A stretch of DNA of 10,895 bases from Gemmatimonadota bacterium (GTDB lineage Bacteria; Gemmatimonadota; Gemmatimonadetes; Gemmatimonadales; GWC2-71-9): assembly GCA_025361465.1 (NCBI GenBank), contig JANYAG010000331.1, positions 1-10,895 on the forward strand, read 5' to 3'. Every line of letters begins with the position of its first letter. Positions within the stretch are counted from its first letter, which is position 1. Below are positions 1-7,341 of the stretch, in pieces. The notes under the pieces are model-generated. The model was not told the origin of the DNA, did not search any database, and was given only the letters and a program-made list of their open reading frames with translations. A program made the position numbers and the translations under genes.

Positions 1-204
1 CCGCTCGATGATGCCAACGTCGGCCGCTTTTTGCTGCTGCTCGACGAGTTCAAGGGCGATACCCAGTTCATCGTGATCACCCACAATCCGCGCACCATGC
101 AATCGGCGGACAGCGTCTATGGGGTGACCATGCAGGAGCCCGGTGTCTCCACCATTGTCGGGGTCCGGTTGAGCGAGCATGGCGACCAGACTGCGGCCGC
201 CTGA
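1..204 (+). CDS. smc: Chromosome segregation ATPase SMC, C-terminal end (partial)
   Basis: This is the last 67 codons of a gene that begins before the window, read in frame 1 to a TGA at 202-204. It starts with PLDDANVGRF, which matches the D-loop just after the Walker B segment of the SMC C-terminal ATPase half. The H-loop histidine follows in VITHNPRTM (residue 28 of the fragment), and then YGVTMQEPGVS, a run typical of bacterial SMC C-termini. SMC forms the ring-shaped condensin that compacts and segregates the chromosome, with its ATPase head assembled from the N- and C-terminal ends. The coiled coil, hinge and Walker A lie outside the window. The next gene starts 31 nt downstream on the same strand, so the genes may be co-transcribed. 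The family call is firm; that the rest of the gene is intact is assumed. Confidence 0.88.
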   Translation, partial: PLDDANVGRFLLLLDEFKGDTQFIVITHNPRTMQSADSVYGVTMQEPGVSTIVGVRLSEHGDQTAAA

Positions 205-235
205 CTTTCGACCGTTTCCCGGATAGACTAGGACC

Positions 236-1276
236 ATGTTGATCGTCATGAAGCCAGACGCCACGCCGGCGGATGTCGCCCGCGTGGTCAGGGTCATCGG
301 CACGATGGGATACGAAGCCCGCCCGATGCCGGGCCGCCAGCGCACCACGGTCGGCTTGGTCGGCAACGATGGCCGGGTCGATTCCTCCCAGGTGGCCGGG
401 CTCCCCGGCGTGGCCGAGGTCATCCACGTCTCCAAGCCGTACAAGCAGGTGTCACGCGAATGGCAGGCTGAGCCGACCCGCGTCGCCCTGCCGGACGGTT
501 CCACGGTTGGTGGCCGCGAGATTGTGGTGATGGCCGGCCCGTGTTCGGTCGAGAGCGAGGAGCAGATCCTGCTCGCCGCCCGGCAGGTCAAGGCGGCAGG
601 CGCCACCGTCCTGCGCGCCGGGGCCTACAAGCCCCGGTCGTCCCCATACTCGTTTCAGGGAATGGGCGCCAAGGGGTTGCAGCTCCTGGCGCAGGCGCGC
701 GCCGAGACCGGACTGCTGCTCGTCACCGAAGCCATGGACACCCAGGGCCTCGAGACCGTTGCCGAGGTCGCCGATATCATTCAGATCGGCGCCCGCAGCA
801 TGCAGAACTATCCGTTGCTCAAGGAGTGTGGTCGGCTGCGCAAGCCGATCCTCCTCAAGCGCGGCCTCTCCGCCACAATCGTCGAGCTGCTGCTCTCGGC
901 AGAGTACATCCTCTCCGAGGGCAACCCGAACGTGATCCTCTGCGAGCGCGGTATCCGCTCGTTCGACACCGCCACCCGCAATCTCTTCGATCTCGCCGCC
1001 ATCGCCGTGGTGCACGGCCTGTCGCACTTGCCGATCATTGCCGACCCGAGCCATGGCACCGGCCATCGCGACATGGTGCCAGCCATGGCCCGCGCGGCCG
1101 TGGCGGCCGGCGCCGACGGGCTCCTCATCGAGGTGCACCCGAATCCCGAGCGGGCGCTTTCCGACGGTGCGCAGAGCATGTACCCGGAGGATTTCGTGCG
1201 GATGATGCGTGAGGTCGTGGCGATCGCCGACGTGATTGGGCGCTCCGTCGCCACTCCGGTCGGGAGCACGGTGTGA
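236..1276 (+). CDS. aroF: 3-deoxy-7-phosphoheptulonate (DAHP) synthase, type I-beta with N-terminal ferredoxin-like domain
   Basis: The enzyme condenses phosphoenolpyruvate and erythrose 4-phosphate to DAHP, the first step of the shikimate pathway to aromatic amino acids. The protein has 346 residues. Residues 1-70 (MLIVMKPDAT to VSKPYK) look like the small ferredoxin-like regulatory domain of the Thermotoga maritima enzyme; the rest is the TIM barrel. Visible motifs are AGPCS (100-104), KPRSSPYSFQG (132-142), GARSMQN (185-191), LLKRG (206-210), CERG (236-239), DPSHGTG (270-276) and EVHPNPERALSDG (299-311). The likely metal ligands are C103, H273, E299 and D310, each offset by one from the T. 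maritima ligands as I remember them. The ATG at 236 is chosen because MLIVMKP aligns with the start of that family. Its ribosome-binding site is weak (TAGGA, only 2 nt before the ATG). The gene ends in GTGTGA, and the next gene's GTG overlaps this stop. The N-terminal domain suggests Tyr/Phe feedback control, known in T. maritima and inferred here. The paralog symbol (aroF, aroG or aroA) cannot be settled from sequence. Confidence 0.95.
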   Translation: MLIVMKPDATPADVARVVRVIGTMGYEARPMPGRQRTTVGLVGNDGRVDSSQVAGLPGVAEVIHVSKPYKQVSREWQAEPTRVALPDGSTVGGREIVVMAGPCSVESEEQILLAARQVKAAGATVLRAGAYKPRSSPYSFQGMGAKGLQLLAQARAETGLLLVTEAMDTQGLETVAEVADIIQIGARSMQNYPLLKECGRLRKPILLKRGLSATIVELLLSAEYILSEGNPNVILCERGIRSFDTATRNLFDLAAIAVVHGLSHLPIIADPSHGTGHRDMVPAMARAAVAAGADGLLIEVHPNPERALSDGAQSMYPEDFVRMMREVVAIADVIGRSVATPVGSTV

Positions 1277-1950
1277 CCCCTGCCTTCGGACGCACACTCG
1301 CCGCGCTCACCATCATGGCCGTGCTGCCCTTGGCCGGCCACGCTCAGGTGGTGAACAACGAGAACGCGACCGCGATCGTACTGCGAGCCGCCCGAGTCTA
1401 CAAGAACCTCAGCGGGCTCCAGGCCGAGTTCCGCCAGCGGCTGGTTGATGATGCCCCCGGGATGGGCACTCGCGATTCGCGCGGCACGATCTATCAATCC
1501 GGCACCACCAAGTTCGCGATGCGCTGGAGCGATCCGGCTGGCGATGCGCTGATCATCGACGGACTGAACCTGTACGTCTACACCCCGAGCGAGACGCCCA
1601 AGCAGGCGCTGCGCTTTCCGATGCCCACTGGACCGGTCTGGGGGGCGAATTTCATGGGGTATTTCCTCGAGAGCCCGACCGATCGCTACCGCATTTCATA
1701 TGTCAAGGCCGAAGTGGTCGACGGCATCCAGACCGACGCCGTGCTGCTCGAGCCGACCGGCAAGGACATGAACTTCCGGCGGGCGACCCTCTGGTTCGCC
1801 CGCACCGACAACCTGCCCCACAAGCTCCAGATTGTCGAGCCGCTGCAGACCCGTGTCCTGACGTTGACACGGGTTCAGCCCAATGTCAGCATCCTGCCGG
1901 AGAAGTTCGTCTTCGTGAAGCCGGCCGGGGTCCGCGTCATCGATCAGTAG
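1273..1950 (+). CDS. lolA: LolA-like outer-membrane lipoprotein carrier, secreted
   Basis: This 225-residue protein has a signal peptide: a short N-terminal region with one Arg, a hydrophobic core (LAALTIMAVLPLAG) and a likely cleavage after AHA, before Q25. The mature part follows the LolA pattern. It has an early helix with LSGLQAEFRQRL (46-57), a strand with GTIYQSG (71-77), then MRWSDPAGDALIIDG (83-97) followed by LYVYTP (100-105), and late strands matching PHKLQIVEP (182-190). LolA shuttles lipoproteins across the periplasm from the LolCDE ABC transporter to the outer membrane. Translation starts at a GTG whose GTGA overlaps the stop of the DAHP synthase gene by 4 nt, so the two are probably translationally coupled; no functional link between them is obvious. 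It ends 20 nt from the convergent DUF2520 gene, and I see no strong terminator hairpin between them. A LolA-fold protein with another lipid-binding role is the main alternative. Confidence 0.8.
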   Translation: MTPAFGRTLAALTIMAVLPLAGHAQVVNNENATAIVLRAARVYKNLSGLQAEFRQRLVDDAPGMGTRDSRGTIYQSGTTKFAMRWSDPAGDALIIDGLNLYVYTPSETPKQALRFPMPTGPVWGANFMGYFLESPTDRYRISYVKAEVVDGIQTDAVLLEPTGKDMNFRRATLWFARTDNLPHKLQIVEPLQTRVLTLTRVQPNVSILPEKFVFVKPAGVRVIDQ

Positions 1951-1970
1951 CCCGGCGACCCACCGGCACC

Positions 1971-2813
1971 TCAACCGTTCAAGACCCGCTCCAGCTGCCG
2001 CGCCTCGCTTTCCTCGAGACCGCTGGCGCGCGCCAAGCGCAGCGCTTCCCGTGCCAGGGCAACATAGAGAACCCGGTCCGCGCCGCTGAGCACCCGAAGG
2101 TGCGCCGCCACCGTCCCCACATCGCCACGCCGGACCGGGCCGGTGAGGGCAGTCGCGGGATCCTCCTGGGCCAGATTCCGTACCGTGTTGGCGAGCAGGG
2201 CGTGAAAGAGCTGCCCCGAGGCGTCGCCGGCCCCGGCCTCGCGGGCCAGGCGCTCGGCGATGGCCGCGAGTGTCACCACGTAATTGGAGGAGAAGACCGC
2301 GGCAGCATGGTAGAGCGGCTTGCGGTCGGCCGGCAGCTCGAGGATGGGCGCCATTCCCAGGACCCCTGCGAGGCCGCGAGCGACCCGAACCGCCTCGGGC
2401 GAGCCCTCCAGTACTGCCGGGGTCCCGCGCAGGGCGGCCGGGTCACCCTGCGCGTGGGCGAACGTCTGGAGGGGGTGGATCGAGCCCAGGGCCGCGCCGC
2501 TCGCCACCAGCGGCACCAGAGCCTCGGCGCCACGAACTCCAGAGGTGTGGAGAACGACATGCCGGGCGCCCATGGATCCCGACTTCGCCAACTGCTGCGC
2601 CACGCCGGTGATGACATCATCGGGCACGGCGATGATCACCAGATCGGCCGCTTCGAGGGCAGCATGCCACGTGAGCTCCGGCTCAGGCAGCCCGGAGGGA
2701 ACCCGCCGCGCCGCGCGGACCAGGAGCCGGACCGGGCTCCCCGACAGCACCAGGGCGCGTGCGAGCGTGAGCCCGACGCGCCCTGCGCCAATGATCGCTA
2801 CCGCGCCGGTCAC
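1971..2813 (-). CDS. Rossmann-fold and DUF2520 domain protein (NAD(P)-binding, dehydrogenase-like)
   Basis: This 280-residue protein begins with a nucleotide-binding fold: VAIIGAGRVG (5-14) is a GxGxxG dinucleotide loop, followed by LVIIAVPDD (58-66) as in beta-hydroxyacid dehydrogenases and ketopantoate or prephenate dehydrogenases. The family's own motifs follow: HTSG (89-92), SIHPLQTF (111-118), YHAAAVFSSNY (168-178) and LTGPVRRGD (223-231). The all-helical C-terminal half matches DUF2520. The reaction is unknown for the family as far as I recall; annotation as an oxidoreductase rests on the fold. The start is a GTG whose GTGA overlaps the ctpA stop by 4 nt, making this the last gene of the seven-gene minus-strand run. 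It converges on lolA with a 20-nt gap. The length is normal and no key glycine is lost. Confidence 0.85.
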   Translation of the reverse strand: MTGAVAIIGAGRVGLTLARALVLSGSPVRLLVRAARRVPSGLPEPELTWHAALEAADLVIIAVPDDVITGVAQQLAKSGSMGARHVVLHTSGVRGAEALVPLVASGAALGSIHPLQTFAHAQGDPAALRGTPAVLEGSPEAVRVARGLAGVLGMAPILELPADRKPLYHAAAVFSSNYVVTLAAIAERLAREAGAGDASGQLFHALLANTVRNLAQEDPATALTGPVRRGDVGTVAAHLRVLSGADRVLYVALAREALRLARASGLEESEARQLERVLNG

Positions 2814-4399
2814 TGCCCGGCGACTTCCGCCATCAAGGCCCGCGGGGTGGTGGCCTTGCGCAGCAGCGCCAGCGCCGCGTGCACCTGCGGATCATCGGCG
2901 TCACGCCGACGAAGTTCGCCCTCGCGACCGAAGATGTAGCGGGCGATTTCGTAGGAGAGCTGGTCATCGATCAGCGTGGCACCCTTCTGCACATCATCGG
3001 CCGAAAGCGTGATCCCCTTCGCCTTGAGCCGCTCCACCAGGGCTTGCCGCATCGCCGCGGTCACCTTGAAGTCCTCGGTGGTGACGGACTTCTTCTCCTT
3101 CACTTCGAGCGCCGTCGCGGTGAGGGCATCACGATAGGCCGTGATATTGGTACCCAGCGCCTTGGCGAACGCCCGCTCCCCGTCGGTGAGGGTGTCGCTG
3201 CGGACGATGCGGTCCGGCACGATCCCCCCGCCACCCTTCACCAGACGGCCACTGATCGTCTTGAACGAGGGCAGCGGCTTGGCCACGGTGTCCTTGCCGC
3301 TCGCCTGGAGTGTGGCCTGGCGGATCTGGTCTTCCTGGCTCTTCGCCTTCCGCTGGATCGTGCGCCCGCTGGGCGTGTACCAGCGACCGGTGGTCAGCTT
3401 GAGCCCGGCGCCCTGGCCGAGGGTCCAGAACGATTGCACCAATCCCTTGCCGAACGTCGGCACGCCGACCACCACGGCACGGTCATTGTCCTGCAGCGCG
3501 CCCGCGATGATCTCGGCAGCGCTCGCCGAGTACTCATTGACCAGCACCACGATCGGCAGGTCCGGATAGCGCTGCGGCGCGTGATCGGTGAACTCCTTGT
3601 TCATCTCCGGGAACCGGCCGCGGGTCGAGACGATCTTCGCCCCGGGATCGAGGAAGACGTCGGAGACGGCCGCGCCCTGATCGAGCAGGCCACCCGGATT
3701 GCCGCGCACATCGAGGATCAGGCCCGTCATCCCCTTGGCCTTCAGCTTGTCGATCTCCCGGCCCAGCTCGCGCGCCGAGCTGTCGCTCACGGTCAGCAGC
3801 GAGATGTACCCGATGCCGCCCTCAAGCATGGTCCCCGGCTGCACCGAGCGATTGTGGATCAACTCGCGGGTGAGCGAGAAGGGGAGCGGCGTTGCAAAGC
3901 CGGGGCGATGCACCTTCAGCACCACCTTTGTGCCCGGGGTACCCCGAAGCGTCTTGACGGCCGCGTCCTGGCTGAGTCCCTGGGTCGACTTGCCATCGAC
4001 CTCGATGACCTGGTCCCCCGCCTCGATTCCGGCCCGTGCCGCCGGCGTTTCCGGCAGCGGCGCCACGATCGTGATCCAGCCCTCGCGCACGTCAATCTGC
4101 ATCCCGAGGCCGCCGTAATTGCCGGTGGTCGTCTCGGTCAATTGGCGATAGTCCTCACCCTCTTCCAGGCTGGAGTAGGGATCATTCAACTGGTCGAGGA
4201 CGCCAGCGGCAGCCATGTGGTAAATGGAGTCCTGTGGGAGCTCATCGACATAATACTCGCCGACAAATTGCAGGACGCGGCCGAGCAGTTCCGGACCGGC
4301 CACCGCATTGCTCTTCGCGCTGGCACCGCGCAGCAGCCAACCGCCGCTGAAGAACGAGATGATGGCAACAAAGACGATCAGTCCCCAACGCTTTTTCAT
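2810..4399 (-). CDS. ctpA: C-terminal processing peptidase, S41 family (CtpA-like), membrane-anchored
   Basis: This 529-residue periplasmic serine protease has a signal-anchor helix at about 6-24 (WGLIVFVAIISFFSGGWLL). A PDZ domain spans about 95-170 and includes YGGLGMQI (95-102) and PAARAGIEAGDQVIEVDG (119-136). The S41 catalytic core follows, with LILDVRGNPGG (227-237) and EYSASAAEI (289-297). From spacing in Prc, D1P and CtpB, the catalytic residues should be S293, K318 (in PTFGKG) and Q322. YTPSGRTIQRK (341-351) closes the core. CTPs cleave proteins from their C-terminus and in Gram-negatives trim cell-wall hydrolases or lipoproteins. The tail from 352 to 529 is long for a CtpA, rich in charged helices, and has a short motif, SYEIARYIFGREGE (482-495). 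The ATG at 4397-4399 has a purine-rich site (GGGGGCGAG) just ahead. It lies 48 nt after tmk and overlaps the DUF2520 gene by 4 nt. The substrate is unknown. Confidence 0.93.
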   Translation of the reverse strand: MKKRWGLIVFVAIISFFSGGWLLRGASAKSNAVAGPELLGRVLQFVGEYYVDELPQDSIYHMAAAGVLDQLNDPYSSLEEGEDYRQLTETTTGNYGGLGMQIDVREGWITIVAPLPETPAARAGIEAGDQVIEVDGKSTQGLSQDAAVKTLRGTPGTKVVLKVHRPGFATPLPFSLTRELIHNRSVQPGTMLEGGIGYISLLTVSDSSARELGREIDKLKAKGMTGLILDVRGNPGGLLDQGAAVSDVFLDPGAKIVSTRGRFPEMNKEFTDHAPQRYPDLPIVVLVNEYSASAAEIIAGALQDNDRAVVVGVPTFGKGLVQSFWTLGQGAGLKLTTGRWYTPSGRTIQRKAKSQEDQIRQATLQASGKDTVAKPLPSFKTISGRLVKGGGGIVPDRIVRSDTLTDGERAFAKALGTNITAYRDALTATALEVKEKKSVTTEDFKVTAAMRQALVERLKAKGITLSADDVQKGATLIDDQLSYEIARYIFGREGELRRRDADDPQVHAALALLRKATTPRALMAEVAGQ

Positions 4400-4426
4400 C
4401 TCGCCCCCGGAAATGCATCGATGTGA

Positions 4427-4439
4427 CAGTGTATCACTG
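4427..4439. repeat. Short inverted repeat in the tmk-ctpA gap
   Basis: The only sizeable gap inside the minus-strand run (48 nt, 4400-4447) holds a perfect inverted repeat, CAGTG-TAT-CACTG, with 5-nt arms. It lies beside a second small palindrome, TGGTACCA (4438-4445). There is no T-tract after it on either strand, so it is not a good intrinsic terminator. It could be a protein-binding site, an RNA processing hairpin that lets ctpA be expressed differently from tmk, or chance. I found no convincing -35/-10 pair for ctpA here. Confidence 0.3.
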
Positions 4440-4447
4440 GTACCACC

Positions 4448-5086
4448 TTACTCTGTTCGTGCCCGAAACGTTTCGGGGCGCGCCCGGGACAGCTGTGCCC
4501 AGGCCACCTGCAACACCTCGTCCGGTGACGCCCCGGCCTCCAGATGATGCACCCCTGCCCCAGTGGCAGCCAGATAGGCTGCCGCCACGCGCTCGTGAAA
4601 CGCCGCCCCCTCCTGCTCCATGCGGTCGGCGCCCTTGCCAGCCAAACGTTGCCGTTCGCGGCCGAGTTCCGGGGCCAGATCGAGCACCAGCGTCAGGTCC
4701 GGTACCAGCCCGCCGGTCGCCGCCCGGTTGACCCAGCGAACCTGGTCCATCGGAAGACCGCGCCCGGCACCCTGATAGGCGAGCGTCGACAAATCGTAGC
4801 GATCGGACAGGACCACCTTCCCCAGATCGAGCGCCGGCCGGATCACCTTGCTGACCAGGTCGGCGCGAGCGGTGGTCATATAGAGCAGCTCGATTTCGGG
4901 GCTCCACCGCCGACTCGGATCGAGCAGCTCCTGCCGCAACGCTTCGGCGACCACCGTACCGCCGGGTTCCCGAACCGTCACGGGTTCGATGCCGTCGACG
5001 CGCATCCGGGTCACGAGCCCCGTGGCCAGCGTCGTCTTGCCGGCCCCCTCGGGCCCCTCGAGCACGACGAAGAACCCGCGCGGCAT
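4448..5086 (-). CDS. tmk: Thymidylate kinase (dTMP kinase)
   Basis: The enzyme phosphorylates dTMP to dTDP with ATP, an essential step in dTTP synthesis. The 212-residue protein is full length. The P-loop is LEGPEGAGKTTL (9-20), followed by the substrate-binding REPGGT (39-44), the DRY motif in SDRYDLSTLAYQG (94-106), VLDLAP (134-139) and a LID region with RERQRLAGKGADRMEQE (143-159). The P-loop carries no arginine while the LID region does (R155 in DRME), as in the E. coli-type (type II) enzymes. The ATG at 5084-5086 shares its T with the TGA of the upstream ylbF-like gene (TGATG, 1-nt overlap), which suggests stop-start translational coupling. The stop is a TAA at 4448-4450. Confidence 0.95.
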   Translation of the reverse strand: MPRGFFVVLEGPEGAGKTTLATGLVTRMRVDGIEPVTVREPGGTVVAEALRQELLDPSRRWSPEIELLYMTTARADLVSKVIRPALDLGKVVLSDRYDLSTLAYQGAGRGLPMDQVRWVNRAATGGLVPDLTLVLDLAPELGRERQRLAGKGADRMEQEGAAFHERVAAAYLAATGAGVHHLEAGASPDEVLQVAWAQLSRARPETFRARTE

Positions 5087-5436
5087 CAGAGCGTGATGAT
5101 CCCGCTGACGGCGCCGCGCTCCATCCCCTCACCGATCGCCTGATTGACGCGGTTCATCAGCTTGTCCACGTTCGCGCGCGCCACCAGGTAACTTTGCCCG
5201 GCCGGCGAGAGCTCGAACTCGTGCATGGTGGTCTCGTACTGCTGCGCGTCCGCTTCGGCCGGCGTCTGGCCCTGCGCGACCAGCGCATCGAACTCACGGG
5301 TCAGCCGGGAAATCGTCTCCAGGCGCTTCTGCGCCTCGGGATCGTCGCGCAAGGCCTGCTCCGCCCGGCGAAGCGCCTGATACTCGGTGGCCTGTCCGAT
5401 CAGGCGCCCCAGCTCTTGAGCCTTCTCATCAATCAT
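5086..5436 (-). CDS. YlbF/YmcA (Com_YlbF) family small helical protein
   Basis: This 116-residue protein is predicted all-helical and shows the YlbF pattern. It has an N-terminal helix with AQELGRLIGQATEYQALRRA (6-25), then RDDPEAQKRLETISRL (30-45), a Gln-Gly turn (AQGQTP, 54-59), and a C-terminal block, LSPAGQSYLVARANVDKLMN (76-95). In Bacillus, YlbF and YmcA form with YaaT the Y-complex (RicAFT), which carries Fe-S clusters and affects RNase Y-dependent mRNA processing, biofilm formation and competence. I see no cysteine here, so a Fe-S role is not supported. The ATG overlaps the prmC stop by 4 nt (ATGA), and the stop overlaps the tmk start. The family call rests on motif memory and is moderately secure; the function in this organism is unknown. 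Confidence 0.75.
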   Translation of the reverse strand: MIDEKAQELGRLIGQATEYQALRRAEQALRDDPEAQKRLETISRLTREFDALVAQGQTPAEADAQQYETTMHEFELSPAGQSYLVARANVDKLMNRVNQAIGEGMERGAVSGIITL

Positions 5437-6293
5437 CGGGTGTTCCTCAGCTGCGCGCGGAGATACCGCGCGCGCCCAAAGAGGTCATCGAGCACATCGA
5501 CTGCAAGCCATCCCAACTCCTCGGCCAGCCGCGCCGTCGTGTCGGCACGACGGCAATCGACTTCCAGCACCATCCAGCCGCCGGGCGCCACCACGCGGCA
5601 GCCCTCGGTCAGCAACCGACGCGTCGCCTGCATGCCGTCCGGACCCGACACCAGCGCCGACTCCGGCTCGTAATCTCGCACTGATTGGTCGCAGGCGAGA
5701 TACTCGGCTTCGGTCAGGTAGGGCGGGTTCGACACCAGCAGGTCGATGCGGCGATCCCCCAGGGGAGTCAGCAGGTCGCCCGCGAGCCAGGTCACCGCCA
5801 ATCCCGTACGACCCGCATTGAGGGCCGCCACCTCAAGTGCGACGGCCGAGCGGTCGGTTCCTATCACCTCGGAGAATCCCCCTTCCTGCCGGAGCGAGAG
5901 GGCGATCGCACCCGATCCCGTCCCGATATCGACGGCGGTGCCGGACCGGGTGCACTGGAGCGCGACCTCGACCAGCCCTTCGGTTTCCGGGCGCGGAATC
6001 AGGACCCGCGGGTCCGAGACCAGGCTCAGGTGACGAAAGCCCATCGTCCCGGTGACGTACGCCAGCGGCTCGCCACCCGCCCGGCGGGCTGCCAACTCGC
6101 ACAGCCGTGCCAGGGTCACCGGATCCGGCACGGCGTCGTCCGCCAGCACATCGATTCCCGGATTCCGGCCGGTGACCGCGCTCAGCAGATGCAGCGCCTC
6201 GCGGCGGGCGTCGGCCACCCCCGCGACTCGCAACGTCTCGCGAACCTCCGCGAGCGCCTCACGCAGCGACCCTGTCACCTCAGTTGCTCTCAT
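5433..6293 (-). CDS. prmC: Peptide chain release factor N5-glutamine methyltransferase
   Basis: PrmC uses S-adenosylmethionine to methylate the glutamine of the GGQ motif in RF1 and RF2, which speeds peptide release. With the start at 6293 it has 286 residues. It has an N-terminal helical substrate-binding domain, a linker with GEPLAYVTG (74-82), IPRPETE (99-105), the SAM-binding loop VDIGTGSGAI (121-130), and the catalytic NPPY (189-192) that holds the target glutamine. The reading frame is open 12 codons further upstream. MRATEVTG at 6293 is preferred because it gives a normal family N-terminus and has AGGA a few bases ahead. The gene starts inside prfA, its substrate's gene, with a 14-nt overlap, and its stop overlaps the next start by 4 nt. 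Confidence 0.95.
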   Translation of the reverse strand: MRATEVTGSLREALAEVRETLRVAGVADARREALHLLSAVTGRNPGIDVLADDAVPDPVTLARLCELAARRAGGEPLAYVTGTMGFRHLSLVSDPRVLIPRPETEGLVEVALQCTRSGTAVDIGTGSGAIALSLRQEGGFSEVIGTDRSAVALEVAALNAGRTGLAVTWLAGDLLTPLGDRRIDLLVSNPPYLTEAEYLACDQSVRDYEPESALVSGPDGMQATRRLLTEGCRVVAPGGWMVLEVDCRRADTTARLAEELGWLAVDVLDDLFGRARYLRAQLRNTR

Positions 6294-7338
6294 CGTCCTG
6301 TTGCGCCGCGGCGCGCAGCGCCGCCACAAACTGCTCGATCTTGCCGTCCATCACATCGGCAAGGTTGTGGACCGACAGGTTCACGCGGTGGTCGGTGACC
6401 CGGCTCTGGGGAAAGTTGTAAGTCCGGATCTTTCCCGAACGGTCGCCCGTGCCGACCATCGCCCGTCGCGTGGCCGATCGCGCCGCTTCCTGCTCAGAGA
6501 TCATCCGGTCGAGGATGCGGGCCCGCAACACTTCCATCCCCTTCAGCTTGTTCTGCAGTTGCGACTTCTGGTCCTGCTGTGACACCACGATCCCCGTGGG
6601 GAGATGCGTGATCCGCACCGCCGAATCGGTGGTGTTGACGCTCTGGCCTCCAGGGCCAGAGGACCGGAAGACGTCGATCCGGAGGTCGGCTGCATCAATC
6701 TTGACGTCAACCTCCTCGGCCTCAGGGAGAATGGCGACCGTGGCGGCCGAGGTGTGAATCCTCCCCTGCGTCTCCGTCGCCGGGACACGCTGCACCCGGT
6801 GCACACCGCTTTCGTGACGCAGCAGGCCGTACGCCCCGGTTCCCCGGATGGCGACCACCGCCTCCTTGATGCCGCCGAGGGTGCCCTCATGAATCGCGAT
6901 CGGTTCGACGGAAAGGCCGTGCCGCTCGGCGAAGCGAGTGTACAGGCGGAGCAGTTCGGCCGCGAAGAGCCCAGCCTCATCGCCACCGGTGCCGGCACGC
7001 AGCTCAACGATGACGTCGCGGTCGTCGTGGGGATCGCGCGGCAGGAGCAGGGACCGCAGCTCGGCATGCAACGCCGTGATCTCGTCGGGAAGGCGGGCGA
7101 GGTCTTCCTTCGCCATCGAGACCAGCTCCGGGTCGTCGGCGTTGGCGGCCTCGCGGGCCTCGGCGAATTCGCGTTCGGCCTTCGACAGCCGTTCGGCCGC
7201 GCGCACGATCGGGATGAACCGGGCGTGTTCGCGGCCGAGCGACTTCAGGCGAGCGGGATCCTTGGACAGCCCGGGATCAGCGAGCTGGTGGGCTACCTCC
7301 TCCGCCCGCGCGAGCGCCTGGCGGAGTCGAGCATCCAT
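6280..7338 (-). CDS. prfA: Peptide chain release factor 1
   Basis: RF1 recognises UAA and UAG in the ribosomal A site and triggers release of the finished protein. The 352-residue protein is of normal length. The codon-recognition tripeptide is PAT (186-188, in RVQRVPATETQGRIHTS), which marks RF1 rather than RF2. The peptidyl-transferase motif is GGQ (230-232, in RSSGPGGQSVNTTDSAVR), whose Q232 is the PrmC target. RAGTGGDEAGLFAAEL (114-129) and KIRTYNFPQSRVTDHR (303-318) are also typical. The ATG at 7336-7338 follows the rpmE stop by 3 nt and has only a weak ribosome-binding site, so translation probably depends on ribosomes coming from rpmE. No frameshift or readthrough signal of the prfB type is present or expected. 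The 3' end overlaps prmC by 14 nt. Confidence 0.97.
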   Translation of the reverse strand: MDARLRQALARAEEVAHQLADPGLSKDPARLKSLGREHARFIPIVRAAERLSKAEREFAEAREAANADDPELVSMAKEDLARLPDEITALHAELRSLLLPRDPHDDRDVIVELRAGTGGDEAGLFAAELLRLYTRFAERHGLSVEPIAIHEGTLGGIKEAVVAIRGTGAYGLLRHESGVHRVQRVPATETQGRIHTSAATVAILPEAEEVDVKIDAADLRIDVFRSSGPGGQSVNTTDSAVRITHLPTGIVVSQQDQKSQLQNKLKGMEVLRARILDRMISEQEAARSATRRAMVGTGDRSGKIRTYNFPQSRVTDHRVNLSVHNLADVMDGKIEQFVAALRAAAQQDDESN

Positions 7339-7341
7339 GGG

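Noticed and set aside
452..1297. Minus-strand open frame (281 codons) antisense to the DAHP synthase gene
   Set aside because: The plus-strand gene shows every DAHP synthase motif; the antisense translation has no family resemblance and no ribosome-binding site of note.
1951..1970. Possible terminator between convergent lolA and the DUF2520 gene
   Set aside because: Only a CCGG/CCGG stem with a bulge is available, and there is no T-tract on either strand.
2879..4426. Long plus-strand open frame (515 codons) covering almost all of ctpA in antisense
   Set aside because: It is a typical GC-rich mirror frame: no recognisable domain, many His/Arg/Gln runs, and the minus strand encodes a convincing S41 protease with all catalytic residues.
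6294..6329. Longer PrmC starting 12 codons upstream at 6329
   Set aside because: The added residues (Arg-rich, inside prfA) are not family-like, and the ATG at 6293 has AGGA just ahead.
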